64,000 nt of DNA from positions 2,914,001-2,978,000 of the forward strand of contig NW_024037065.1 in assembly GCF_015706575.1 (NCBI RefSeq), given 5' to 3'. The notes under the pieces are model-generated. The model had not been told where the DNA came from and ran no database searches. It saw only the letters and a program-made list of their open reading frames with translations. Both the position numbers and the translations under genes were made by a program. Origin of the DNA: Patiria miniata (Eukaryota; Echinodermata; Asteroidea; Valvatida; Asterinidae). Positions 12,001 to 21,808 of the stretch are shown in pieces (position 1 is the stretch's first letter; every line of letters starts with the position of its first letter).

Positions 12001-15000
12001 TGACCTCCGGGTTCTGCGACATGACATGACGAAGGATGCAAAGAACATTGACTTACATTACTTTGCAAGCACCATTGTATTTGACAGGATATCATTTGAA
12101 CAACTGCCTGATGACAAACCAACCCGACCACTCCAGCAGTGTCCCATCTCATCTTTCGTGCCTAACGAGGATGAAATCAACACACTGAAGAAGAGCTACA
12201 AGATTCTGGTGGCAAGAGACATTGTCGAGTGCTGTCCTGCATTGGCTTTCATGAAGTCGGTCATACCACATCACATCAAGCACAAGTACAGTGACATTAC
12301 AAAGGAGAAGAGTGCCCTGTTTACCCAAGAGATTCTCCCATGCAACGAGAATAACTATGGGGAAGTGGTCCAGATCCTTAGCAGATACGAAGAATGGGTC
12401 CATAATATATTTCGAAAAGAATCTGCAACTCCACTGGTTGAAAAGCAAACTGAAGTAAGTGTGAACAAGTTAGACGCATGTTTTGAAAGTAAAATCCTGC
12501 TGTCTCATACAAATGGAATAATCACCGGCCATGTATTTGTTACAACCACAACCCAAAACATTTTTTTTTTTAAATTTTACTAAAGAAAAAATAATGACAC
12601 TTACACACATAGATAGTTGATCATAATAGCTGTAAATAAGACTTGACAAATGTACAGACGTATCCAATCTATCTCGTACATATCATACATGTGCTGATTC
12701 ACTGACTAAATGATAAAGTATAGTTGTTTTGGTTCAAACATAACTTAATTAGAGTGCAATTTTCCCCCATTAGCAAATACTAAGAACCTTAAGGAAATTT
12801 GGAACTTGCACAACAGTGTCTACAGTATTGTTGTTACCGGTTTTGGGTCCCTGAGGAGGGGAAAGTGTGAGGGATAGGGTGATTTTCTCTTTTTTGGAAA
12901 GGTTACAATTGAAATTGATTCAATGAGAAGTTTCTACTTTTGAGTTTTGAAGTAACCTAAATTGCATGCTTATTCTTCTCAGGGAGATGGGGATGCGGAT
13001 TTCTGCATGTTGGGAGCTGACGAGCTTACTTTCCATGATCATGTCCATACCAAAGATCTACAAGACGAGGGTGTTGGCATCTGTTCAGGCACTGACAACG
13101 TAAGTTATTGCCAAATATAAAATAATGCATGCTGCCCTTCCTTAACACACAAAAACCAAAACATTTAAATTTGGGTGTTGTATGGTGATTCTACACAAAG
13201 ACTAAACCTTGAAACACAAAGAATCAACCTGCTTCTGCTGTACATGTGTGTTTGGAAGAATCATGTACACATGTACCAGCTGTGATATGGCAGCATAAAA
13301 ATGTCCCTGCCCCACCCCCCTCTAAAAATGATAAAACAAGAATGTGTTGTGAAATAAAGACATTTTTGGGGGGAAAAACATGTGCCCCCTTCTCGAAAAA
13401 AATCCATTTGGCTTTGTTTTATCTGAAGTTGGGTCAGGGAACCAGACTACACGAACAGCACTTTTTTCTTGGTTTTCCCAACATTATGAACACATAACCG
13501 TAAAACGGGTCAGTGTATCAACATTTGTTATAAAAAAAAACTAACCCCAAATCCATCCATTCCTGGAAATGACAGCAAAAGCAAATATTGCATTTACCTT
13601 TTTTTTTTTTTTTTTTTTTAAATATGTGTTACAGGAAACTGGAGCAAAGTCTGATACACCAGCTTCATGTCCGAATGTTCAGTCAAGACCAGACCAGCCA
13701 GGATCTCATATGATGCAAGTGGATCCAGCTGATCCGCTACAGCACGTCCACATTCCTGTTGGTGGTGACCAGCTGACAAGAGTCCGGCTTGCCGGGGCAA
13801 AGGATCTCAGGGCTGGAGTTCACACTGCAAGACAGCGGTTCGATCATCTGTACCCCTTCATCTGTGAAATTTGGCATGCTAAAAAGGCTTTTTTGAATGT
13901 ACGTTTTGGATTATGCATTTTCCTGTACTTTCCAAAAAGCACCCATGACAACAAAATTTGCAGCCTTCCTGACCTTGTTTTAGAAGTTTTCTGATTTTTG
14001 GATAGAAACAAAAAACGTACATTTTGTAGATGATGATGTTCCTTCTCTCATTTTTAACCCACTTAAATTCTTAACAATGTTCTGCATTTATCTTCAAATC
14101 AAGTTGAATCCTCAATCCTAATTGGTTAGTTTATAACAATGGTGGCGATATAATCCCAAAATATCACTGCCCATATCACTCTATATCATGCATACATGTG
14201 ATTACGATAACCACAGCAAAGCTCATGTTCAGTGTGCATATAATATGTACTATTTTTGCTTGAACTGAAGATGAAGTTTTTATCCCACTTGCAATCATTG
14301 AAAATGATGTGTGTTTATGTTCCAAATGCCATAAGCCTGAATACTTTCTTTAAAAAAAAACCAAGTATCTTTCCACGCCCACAGTATGGGAAAACTCACT
14401 TTTCTATTGAACCTTTAAAATACCCTTGCATTCCCACTTCTAACAGATTGTTTGCTTTCTTTTTTTACACAAATATTTTCAGATGGCTTTCGATGTGCTG
14501 TTCAGCAACAAGTCAGCTCACGATGTAGGTACTCTGAAGTACTTTCGGGAGAGGATTGGAAGGCGCAATGTGACAACTCCTGGCAAAAATTATGAAGCGT
14601 GTGAGCAGCTGTTTCTGACTGTTGGCAAGGGATACCTTCTGAATGCTGCTTGTCAATTCTGGGGAATGAAAGACATCTCATCTGAACCTACCCAGCACAT
14701 CCCTACAAAACTACAGCGAGAACGACAAGCTCACACAGAGCTGTATTTTGATAAGGTTATTACTGAATTTGTGGATCAGTACGTACTAGTCAGTCATGAG
14801 TCTGAGCAGATGATAGTTGCCAAAGATAGATTGGTTCAGTGCAGCAGAGTTGCCCTTGATCATAATTACACAGTAAGACAGCCTGAAGATAATGCTGAAG
14901 TGGTGGTTGAGAATGTGAAGGAAAACATACAAGTCACTGCACACACGTCCCAGATCACTAACCCTCCAAAACCTCCTCCCACTCCGAATCTGCAACCGTC

Positions 15001-15544
15001 TTCGGTAAAAGTGTCAAAACCTGATGATGAAACACCATCACCTTCACAAACGGTAAATCGTTTAGATGGAGTTAGATCTTATGGGATGTGTTTGCTTGAC
15101 ATGTATGTGTTTCTCCGACAAATGATTGACACAACTAAAGAAGGAGATGGAAGTCGACTCCTGATAAACATGAAAAGGCTACTTTTGTACTTCTATGCAA
15201 TGGGTCAGAAAAAGAAAAAATATGCTCTAGAAATGCTAGTTGCTATTGCTCAGGTGGAAGCACTTTTAACTCCCCAAATGGCCCAAAGAGTTTTGTGGGG
15301 ACGTTTCTGTAGTATTAGAGGAGGTCCTGGCAACAATATGGAGTGTGATTTAATGCAAGAGATTTACAACAGAGAAGGCAAGAAACAAATACAGTGCATG
15401 GGACCAAATAAAACTGTGAAAGCTATCCAACGAATCTCAAAAGCGCAAGCAGGTCTGCAGAAAATTTCTGAGAATTTTGCTGGTAATACCAGTGTACACA
15501 ATTTGTCAGTGAAACACACTCATAGGTCAGCTGCAAAGGATTAA
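9031..15544 (+). CDS. DUF6589-like protein with N-terminal zinc finger, seven exons
   Basis: Proposed exons are 9031-9528, 10356-10615, 10914-11097, 11855-12454, 12983-13099, 13635-13898 and 14483-15544. All borders are GT-AG and phases match throughout, giving an uninterrupted 994-residue protein. The N-terminus has C19-x2-C22 and C65-x2-C68, a probable zinc site reminiscent of ZAD-like fingers. The middle and C-terminal part match, from memory, the invertebrate DUF6589 family: DKQCPFLLDVLVTTA at the exon 2/3 join, IIGDNFDLRV (D361, D364), VGGDQLTRVR (D598), YPFICEIWHAKKAFL (E631, H634), then DVGTLKYF and GRRNVTT. The regularly spaced acidic residues in GDN and GGDQ could be a metal-binding nuclease core; that is inference. 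It faces the RecQ gene tail to tail. The start is the first ATG in a sensible context before the zinc finger. No broken codon is seen. Confidence 0.8.
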
Positions 15545-16278
15545 TACCAGGTCATTAAAGATTTGAGTAAACTACAGCCATTTAGCTTCAGGGCAGGAAG
15601 ATTACACAGCACTTTCACAAAGGTCCCCTTCTGTGTGATCAATAATGTCAATCACGACAAGTTAAGCTCATGGATTCGTAAACATGTCAAATGTATCCAA
15701 GAAGGTTTATTGTAAAGGCAAACCAAAAAACACAAGTGTGCCAGTAACCTGTCCAATTTTTTTCTTATTAATTAAAATACACAAGATAGATTTTTTTTGC
15801 AAATAAAAGTTGTTTTGGTCGGGCAATGCCTTTGTGTAGCAAAGCCTACAGACATTGCAACAAACACAGATGTTAATGTTACGAAAACATTTGAACATTT
15901 GAAAAAGAAAGGAAAAAACCTTTCATGACCATCATCCCACCACAGAGTTCTTGTAAGACAAAACATTTATAAGAGCAAATAAAAATAATCAATTTGACTT
16001 TTTACACCATTAACGCCAAATGTATTTTTTTTTTTTCAGTGTGACTAGAAACACATTGACTGGCATCATGTAATAATCGTTGTGTTCCTTGCAATTGCAT
16101 AATTGGGAGCTTATCTTTTTACATGTACTTTGTTTTATTTTTGGGGATCGGTTTTTGAAGCTGGACAATAAAGAGATGATACAAGACAAGTTTTTGCTAG
16201 TGTGGGTCGATCATGACGGATGTTGATTTACTTTCCATGTACAGAAAGATTGTGCAATTACAACATTTCATGCAAATC
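15545..16278. other. Spacer between convergent genes
   Basis: This 734 bp segment separates the two stop codons. It is AT-rich and contains AATAAA-type words (for example near 15802 and 15978) that could serve as polyadenylation signals. No gene was seen. Confidence 0.5.
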
Positions 16279-17757
16279 CTACTGTGAGTCGCCATCATCA
16301 TATAGGAGGTTGAGACATAATTCCATATCACATTCAAGGCATGGACACTTCAACTTGCAGATATCACAGCACCGATGGAGGGCGCTTCTCTGTGTGACAC
16401 TTGGCTTGTACCCGAAATGTTGAAGAATAGTTGCTCTCCTGCATTTATCTCCTCGGCATAATTCCCGCATAATTTGTTGCATGCCTGCCTTGTTCTTTGC
16501 TATATCTGAACCGTTGAAGTACATAGTGGCTGTGGCTGGACAACCATCACGTCCTGCACGTCCTGTCTCTTGAAAGTAAGCTTCCATTGTATGTGGCACT
16601 CCAATGTGTACAACATGGCGAATACTTGGGGCATCTACACCCATCCCTACTGCACATGTGGCAAACACAACCCTGCATGTGTTCTGATGTGATGACAGTT
16701 GCTTGAGCAGAACTTGTTTCATTTCTTCAGTTTGGGGCGCATGATACTGACCGAACAATCTGTGATCTGGACCAGCACATGTTTCTGGATAGTACTGATG
16801 AACTCCAAGTACATTTTCAAATAGCCTGTGTGCATAGCCGCAGTACTTTAGTTTCATGTAAATGATAGTGGATGGATAACAGATGCGTTCTTCAAGCAAC
16901 TTGATGGCTATTGGATAGAGTATGTCGTGGTAACTTTGAACACCATGGGTAGAGGGCAATCGACTCTTTACGGCATACATGATGTTTTCTCTGTCGGGGT
17001 TCCTGCTAATAATTACTGGCTTCTTCAAGCAAAGTGATTTAATTATGGCTTCTCTGTAATCTTGGGGAGCGGTTGCCGTCATTGCAGCTGTTGGAGTATG
17101 TGGAAATAGGCTAGCTAAAATGGCTAACTTTGCAAAGTCCTGTCTAAAATCCAGACCCCATTCTACTATGCAATGTGCTTCATCTACCACCGTAGCAACC
17201 ACGGTATTTTGGATTGCATCAGACAGTAAATAGGGACGAGATGACACAACTGCTTCAGGATGGGCATAGACAATATTTGCTTTGCGTAGTTGCTCCTCGG
17301 TGCTCCCAGCAATACAAACATCTGTAGATGAAATGCGGTTCGTCTCTTCTTCTTCTTCTTCATCACTTTGATGATCAGGACAAGACCCAGTCATATGACC
17401 ACGAAGAATACCAACTTGGACCCCAATGCTAGAAAGTTTTGAGGCTTGATCTTGAACTATTGCATTCAGAGGAGTGACTACCAGAAGTTTTGGATTTTTT
17501 ATGTTTAGTTTATGTCCAAGCATATAAACAGCTAGCTGATAAATAAGGCTTTTGCCATAGCCTGTGGGAAGAATGACAAACACATCATGTCCATTGAACA
17601 GTTCCCATAATGCCCGACACTGTGCAGGTTTGAGATTAACACTGAGCTGTAACTGATTTACTGCATATTGCACCGAGGGCCAAAAGCTGTTCATTTGCCA
17701 GGATGACATTGCAGATGCCGGCAACTCCATGCAACTGATCGAGGAGAGAGCCATCAA
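16279..17757 (-). CDS. RecQ-family DNA helicase, single exon
   Basis: The 492-residue frame contains the RecQ/SF2 helicase motifs in order: motif 0 LKPAQCRAL (residues 42-50), Walker A PTGYGKS (64-70, K69), LLVVTPLNAIVQDQ (motif Ia region), DEAH box 192-195 followed by the aromatic-rich loop CIVEWGLDFRQDF, TAMTATA (motif III), VVFATCAVGMGVD (motif V) and QETGRAGRDG (396-405, motif VI). A cysteine cluster follows (C434, C438, C464, C467), matching the RecQ zinc-binding subdomain. An acidic EEEEEE insert lies near 133-138. No HRDC domain is present, so it is shorter than host RecQ proteins such as BLM or WRN. It should be a 3'-5' DNA-unwinding ATPase. The absence of introns and its place inside the inverted repeats suggest an element-borne helicase acting in transposition, which is inference. 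Confidence 0.9.
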   Translation of the reverse strand: MMALSSISCMELPASAMSSWQMNSFWPSVQYAVNQLQLSVNLKPAQCRALWELFNGHDVFVILPTGYGKSLIYQLAVYMLGHKLNIKNPKLLVVTPLNAIVQDQASKLSSIGVQVGILRGHMTGSCPDHQSDEEEEEETNRISSTDVCIAGSTEEQLRKANIVYAHPEAVVSSRPYLLSDAIQNTVVATVVDEAHCIVEWGLDFRQDFAKLAILASLFPHTPTAAMTATAPQDYREAIIKSLCLKKPVIISRNPDRENIMYAVKSRLPSTHGVQSYHDILYPIAIKLLEERICYPSTIIYMKLKYCGYAHRLFENVLGVHQYYPETCAGPDHRLFGQYHAPQTEEMKQVLLKQLSSHQNTCRVVFATCAVGMGVDAPSIRHVVHIGVPHTMEAYFQETGRAGRDGCPATATMYFNGSDIAKNKAGMQQIMRELCRGDKCRRATILQHFGYKPSVTQRSALHRCCDICKLKCPCLECDMELCLNLLYDDGDSQ

Positions 17758-18367
17758 ATGTAGATATTACTTGTACTTGTACAGTAGTTTAGTAGTAGTA
17801 GCCCCCCAAAAATGCCTAATCTAAATAATTTTAGCAACCTGAACTGTCTATGTCTGCACGTCTGACAGTGACATTGTCTGAGTTACACTCTTAATTAATA
17901 CATGTAATATGTCATGTACTATTTTTACTAATAGAGTGTCCAGTACACTACCACGTAATATTAAATAAGTAAACAAGAGGAGATGTGAGGTGCAGTACTG
18001 AAGTGACGATGTCTGGTTAATTTTCTGTTCACAAGTTGTCGATATAAATATAGATTCGCCTCTTTTTACCTTTGTTTTCAACATCAGCAATCGGCAACGA
18101 TTGATTTGCACACCGAAGACTACATGGCCGGCCTTGTATTGCATGTATTTTCCAATCAAGTTATTAAATCTAGTTCCAGACCACACAGACTACGTTATGA
18201 ATGCGACGAAGATGCGAAGTTCAATTTGGAACCAGACTATTACGTGCGCCCAGAATACATCGCCCACAGGGAGACTAATTTACATACGTGTGCAAAAATC
18301 TTGCACATGCAAATGATCCAATACCAGGGTGAGAGAGCAGGTAGTGATGGGCGCGTACTGTTCGACA
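17758..18367 (-). other. Upstream region of the RecQ gene
   Basis: This stretch between the RecQ start and the right end of the element should hold its promoter. No clear TATA box or other motif could be assigned. Confidence 0.4.
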
Positions 18368-18394
18368 CCCTGGGTACGAGGTTGCGTACCGTGC
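18368..18394. repeat. Right terminal inverted repeat and right target duplication
   Basis: 18368-18384 is the inverted counterpart of 8757-8773 (15 of 17 positions match). 18385-18394 is the second copy of the 10 bp duplication. Confidence 0.7.
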
Positions 18395-19025
18395 ATATAC
18401 ATGACACGCATGCATGATGACTGATTGTGCTTGTTTTGCGGTCACATGTGTCGATGTCCACACTACAGATACTAAAACATGTACATTTACATCTATCAAT
18501 GTTTCAATTAATCTGCTATCATGGCTGGATCCCAAATCTGAATGAAAAGGGACAATATTCGGGTACAAATAGATAGGCCTAGTTAGTGACTAATTTATAG
18601 CCGGAAATGTCCAGCTTTTTGACATGGCCGCTGGAGCCTTAAAAAACCCTGGAACTTTATTTAATCAAGCTACGAAGGCATGGTAGGTAGGATGGTGACA
18701 GTTAAATTTTTGGAATGATTCCAATATAACTGGCCATATCATCACTTGTCACCATGAGCACACACACATACTGTATTGAGAGACCAGTCTCTGAACATTT
18801 GTGTTTTGTCAGTAAGTACTTCCATATTTTCTTAGCTAAATTTGACTTTGCACGATTGCTGATGGGTCACTGAACTAGGCCAGATATAATGAGAATCTTT
18901 CCATTTTGTATCAATGTTAACATAATCCAAGGTCCATGTTTTATTCGTAACAACTAAAAGATTAATTTACTTTTTTGTCAGTAAAACTTTTTATCAACAA
19001 CAATTTAAATTATTAATTTTGAATA
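18395..19025. other. Non-coding DNA
   Basis: AT-rich flank between the RecQ element and the palindrome. No gene or repeat was recognised. Confidence 0.4.
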
Positions 19026-19850
19026 GCTTGAGTAACTCCAGCTGACATGCTCATATTCATTCACATGTAGCGCTGGAGGAATAACCTGTTCGTTAGAATG
19101 TGGTAGCAAGAGACCCTAAAAAAATGGCCTCTCAAAAATTGTTCATTCTCGGCTCTAATATCCCATCCCAGAGTTCATTTACATGCCTCATACACTCAGC
19201 AGTCATTCACGAAGCCTAATGATCGACTTGAAACAGACCGCAAAAAAAAATGTGAAAAATCTTGACGATTTCGGTGGCTTATCCGTAAAAAAACGCCAGT
19301 TCCAACGGCTGTCGTCCATTTTAATTAGCTAATTATGTAAATGTATGCATCACGTGATGATAACATCGAAAAAAAAATGTGCGCGCGATGTATGTGGGTA
19401 CCACACTGCTTTCAGGCGCCGCAAGTGAGTTCAATTTCGTCTGGTGCGTTGTCGCGGAAAGCAACACTTGCGGCGCCTGAAAGCGGTGTGGTACCCACAT
19501 ACATCGCGCGCGCAGATTTTTTTCGATTTCATCACTTGATGCATACATTTACATAATTATCAAATTAAAATGGACGACAGCGGTTGGAACTGGCGTTTTT
19601 TTTACGGACAAGCCACCAAAATCGTCAAGATTGTTCACTTTTTTTGTGGTCTGTTTCAAGTCGATCATTAGGATTCGTAAATGACTGCTGAATGTATGAG
19701 GTATGTACATGAACTGTGGGTTGGGATATTAGAGGTGAAAATTAACTATTTTTGAGAGGCTGTTTTTTTTAGGGTTTCTTGCTACCACATTCTAACGAAC
19801 AGGTTATTCTTGTGAATGAATATAAGCATGTCAGCTGGAGTTACTCAAGC
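19026..19850. mobile_element. 825 bp near-perfect palindrome (foldback element)
   Basis: The left arm, about 19026-19425, starts GCTTGAGTAACTCCAGC. The right arm, about 19455-19850, ends with its reverse complement. Matching blocks line up along the whole arm, for example the central tgtgggtaccacac/gtgtggtacccaca. Small mismatches and indels mean the arms have diverged a little. The spacer at the centre is about 30 bp. No transposase frame exists. No obvious target duplication flanks it. It could be a long-TIR foldback or a product of inverted duplication. Confidence 0.8.
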
Positions 19851-20329
19851 AAAACTTTGAACATTTCCTTTTTTTCTTTCAAACATCCAGTACACATGCC
19901 GAGCTGTCATCATAACCTGGGCTTATTCTCATCGGTCCAACTTGGTTCATTTAGACAATTGTGTTAGTTTATTCATGATCAGACGTTGAAACGTTTACAC
20001 AATTCTACAAGATAATTGTTACTTTTCAGAAACTGTCAACACTTTAAAAAAAATCATTGTTGTCCTCTTTACTGCTTTCTCAGCCATCTCCCTTTCATTT
20101 TGTCCTCCCATATATCTGTACCACCTCTCTGTTTCATTCCAACGTGGCAGTTTATTTGTGTCATTTACGGTAGTCTTTGAACAAATAATCTGTTCGAAGG
20201 ATCAAAAGCCATGCTCGTCAAACATTGATACACTTTTCTTTACTTCTTTTGGTGGTCATTCTCAGTAAAAAAACTTGAAAAGCATTAAAGTACCATACAT
20301 ACATACATATGGTACAATTAGATTGAAAT

Positions 20330-21322
20330 ATGGTGAACTTTCATTGCTGCAGGTGTGCATATGAATCCATGAACTTCCTCAGATTATTAAATCATTGCAG
20401 GTACTTGCACAGTGGGCCACTGTCAGTTATAACTTGTAGTGTGGAAGGGTGCCAAAGAGTGCTCAAGAATATGAGATCTTTTCAAAATCATGTGAAACAA
20501 ATGCACTCTACATTTTGGGAAAGGTATGGTAGACTACAAGATGACATTGACATCGAGGATGATCACAAAGAAGAACACCTGCAGTCTGGATCAGATAGAT
20601 CATCTGATGATGACGAACATGAAGATGTAGATGTGGCAAATGAGCCTGAAGTTCCTCTTGACACTGATTACAAATCGACAACATTCGATTTAGGGTTAAG
20701 GGAAAAGTTCAAAGTCAATGATCAGGCATGCAGTTTTTCTTGCTGAAGAGGTGAATGGTTTACTTGGATTAGCAATAGAAGAACTTCACAAAAAAGCAAG
20801 GATTCAAATGCCTCAAGCACAGAAAGAAGATTTAGCAGAAATTTTCACATATTCACAAATGGAGCAATCAGTTTTTTTTGGCAAAACTTCCCACCTTAAT
20901 TCTTATGTCAAAGACAAGTTTCATTTTGTGGAACCTGTTGAGTATGTGATGGGAAGAAATGGAAATGGCAAAATTACAAGTTTTCAATATGTCAGTGTTT
21001 TGCGGACTTTACAGGCCCTCTTGAAAAACGATGATGTTTTTGCCCAGCTTGTTCAAAGACACCAGAATAATGAAATTATCAAAGATTTCTGTGATGGTTC
21101 GATGTACAAAGGACACACCCTTGTCTCTCAGCTTATTTTGACAATTCAGATTCAGTTGTATAATGACGATTTACGGTTGCAAATCCCATTGACAATAGAG
21201 TAAAGCAACTGAAGTTTTCTGCTTTTTACTTTACCCTTGAAAATATGCCACCTCAGTTCAGGTCAAAGCTGTGCTCCATTCAGCTAGTGTTACTCTGTTC
21301 TTCAGAAGTCATTTCTGAATAG
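20330..21322 (+). pseudogene. C2H2 zinc-finger family protein, intronless and frameshifted
   Basis: The first open part (20330-20746) encodes CCRCAYESMNFLRLLNHCRYLH and CSVEGCQRVLKNMRSFQNH, two C2H2-like fingers, followed by an acidic linker. A one-base shift near 20716-20730 moves the frame to a part containing FLAEEVNGLLGLAIEEL, KDKFHFVEPVEYVMG, SFQYVSVLRTLQALL and DFCDGSMYKGHTL. A second shift near 21180 restores KQLKFSAFYFTLENMPPQF up to a stop at 21322. From memory this is the N-terminal half of a repeated uncharacterised protein family found in invertebrates and fish. The missing C-terminal half, two frameshifts and lack of introns suggest a retrocopy or a decayed element gene. Function unknown. 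Confidence 0.65.
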
Positions 21323-21329
21323 TCCGGTT

Positions 21330-21465
21330 CACTGTGTATTTTCGTGGTTTTTTTTGGGGGGGGGATTAGCAAAGCTATACATTTTTGGAATCCGTATGAT
21401 GTGCTCAATCCAAAAACCAATGTTTCCATTTTTTTCAAAGGTCATCTAAGCCGCCATCTTGGAAT
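21330..21465 (+). repeat. Dispersed repeat, copy 2
   Basis: This is the plus-orientation partner of 5150-5282 (T run, G run, GATTAGCAAAGCTATACAT). It lies just past the stop of the C2H2 pseudogene. Confidence 0.55.
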
Positions 21466-21808
21466 TTCAAAATGGCTGCCATTTAAAGGTTTATATTCAC
21501 ACTATATCAGCTTCTAAGTAACTAGACTGTTGATTTTTGATATGTAATATAAATATCAAAGGGCAAGGAATACGATCGAACTAATTAAAACCGTCAAAAA
21601 CCAAAAAGAAGGGACATTTACATATTTTGGAAAAATTATACACAATTTCATGCCATTCACCCACACACGTTTCTTTAATAAAGTATATCGCACAAAAAAA
21701 GTTAAGTTTCTTTCTCTGTTTATGGTAACCAGAGCCCAGTTATCTATTAATGACAACTATGAAACATTTACAAATGTCACTTTGACTGTTTAAAACATCT
21801 TATCGAAG

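Larger units (their letters stand above)
8757..18384. mobile_element. 9.6 kb DNA transposon-like unit carrying DUF6589-like and RecQ-like genes
   Basis: The left end begins CAACCTCGTCCCCAGTG; the right end, read on the opposite strand, begins CAACCTCGTACCCAGGG, giving a 17 bp terminal inverted repeat with two mismatches. The 10 bp CGTACCGTGC lies immediately outside both ends (8747-8756 and 18385-18394). Exact duplication next to matching inverted ends is the hallmark of cut-and-paste insertion. Inside are two intact genes in tail-to-tail orientation. A second CAACCTCGT word occurs at 8788. Known helicase-bearing DNA transposons include the Academ lineages, but from memory those make 3-4 bp target duplications, so membership is doubtful. 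Whether DUF6589-like proteins are transposases is inference. Confidence 0.7.

Noticed and set aside
8757..18384. Naming the element AcademH
   Set aside because: The helicase fits, but the 10 bp duplication and DUF6589-like partner could not be matched to that lineage from memory.
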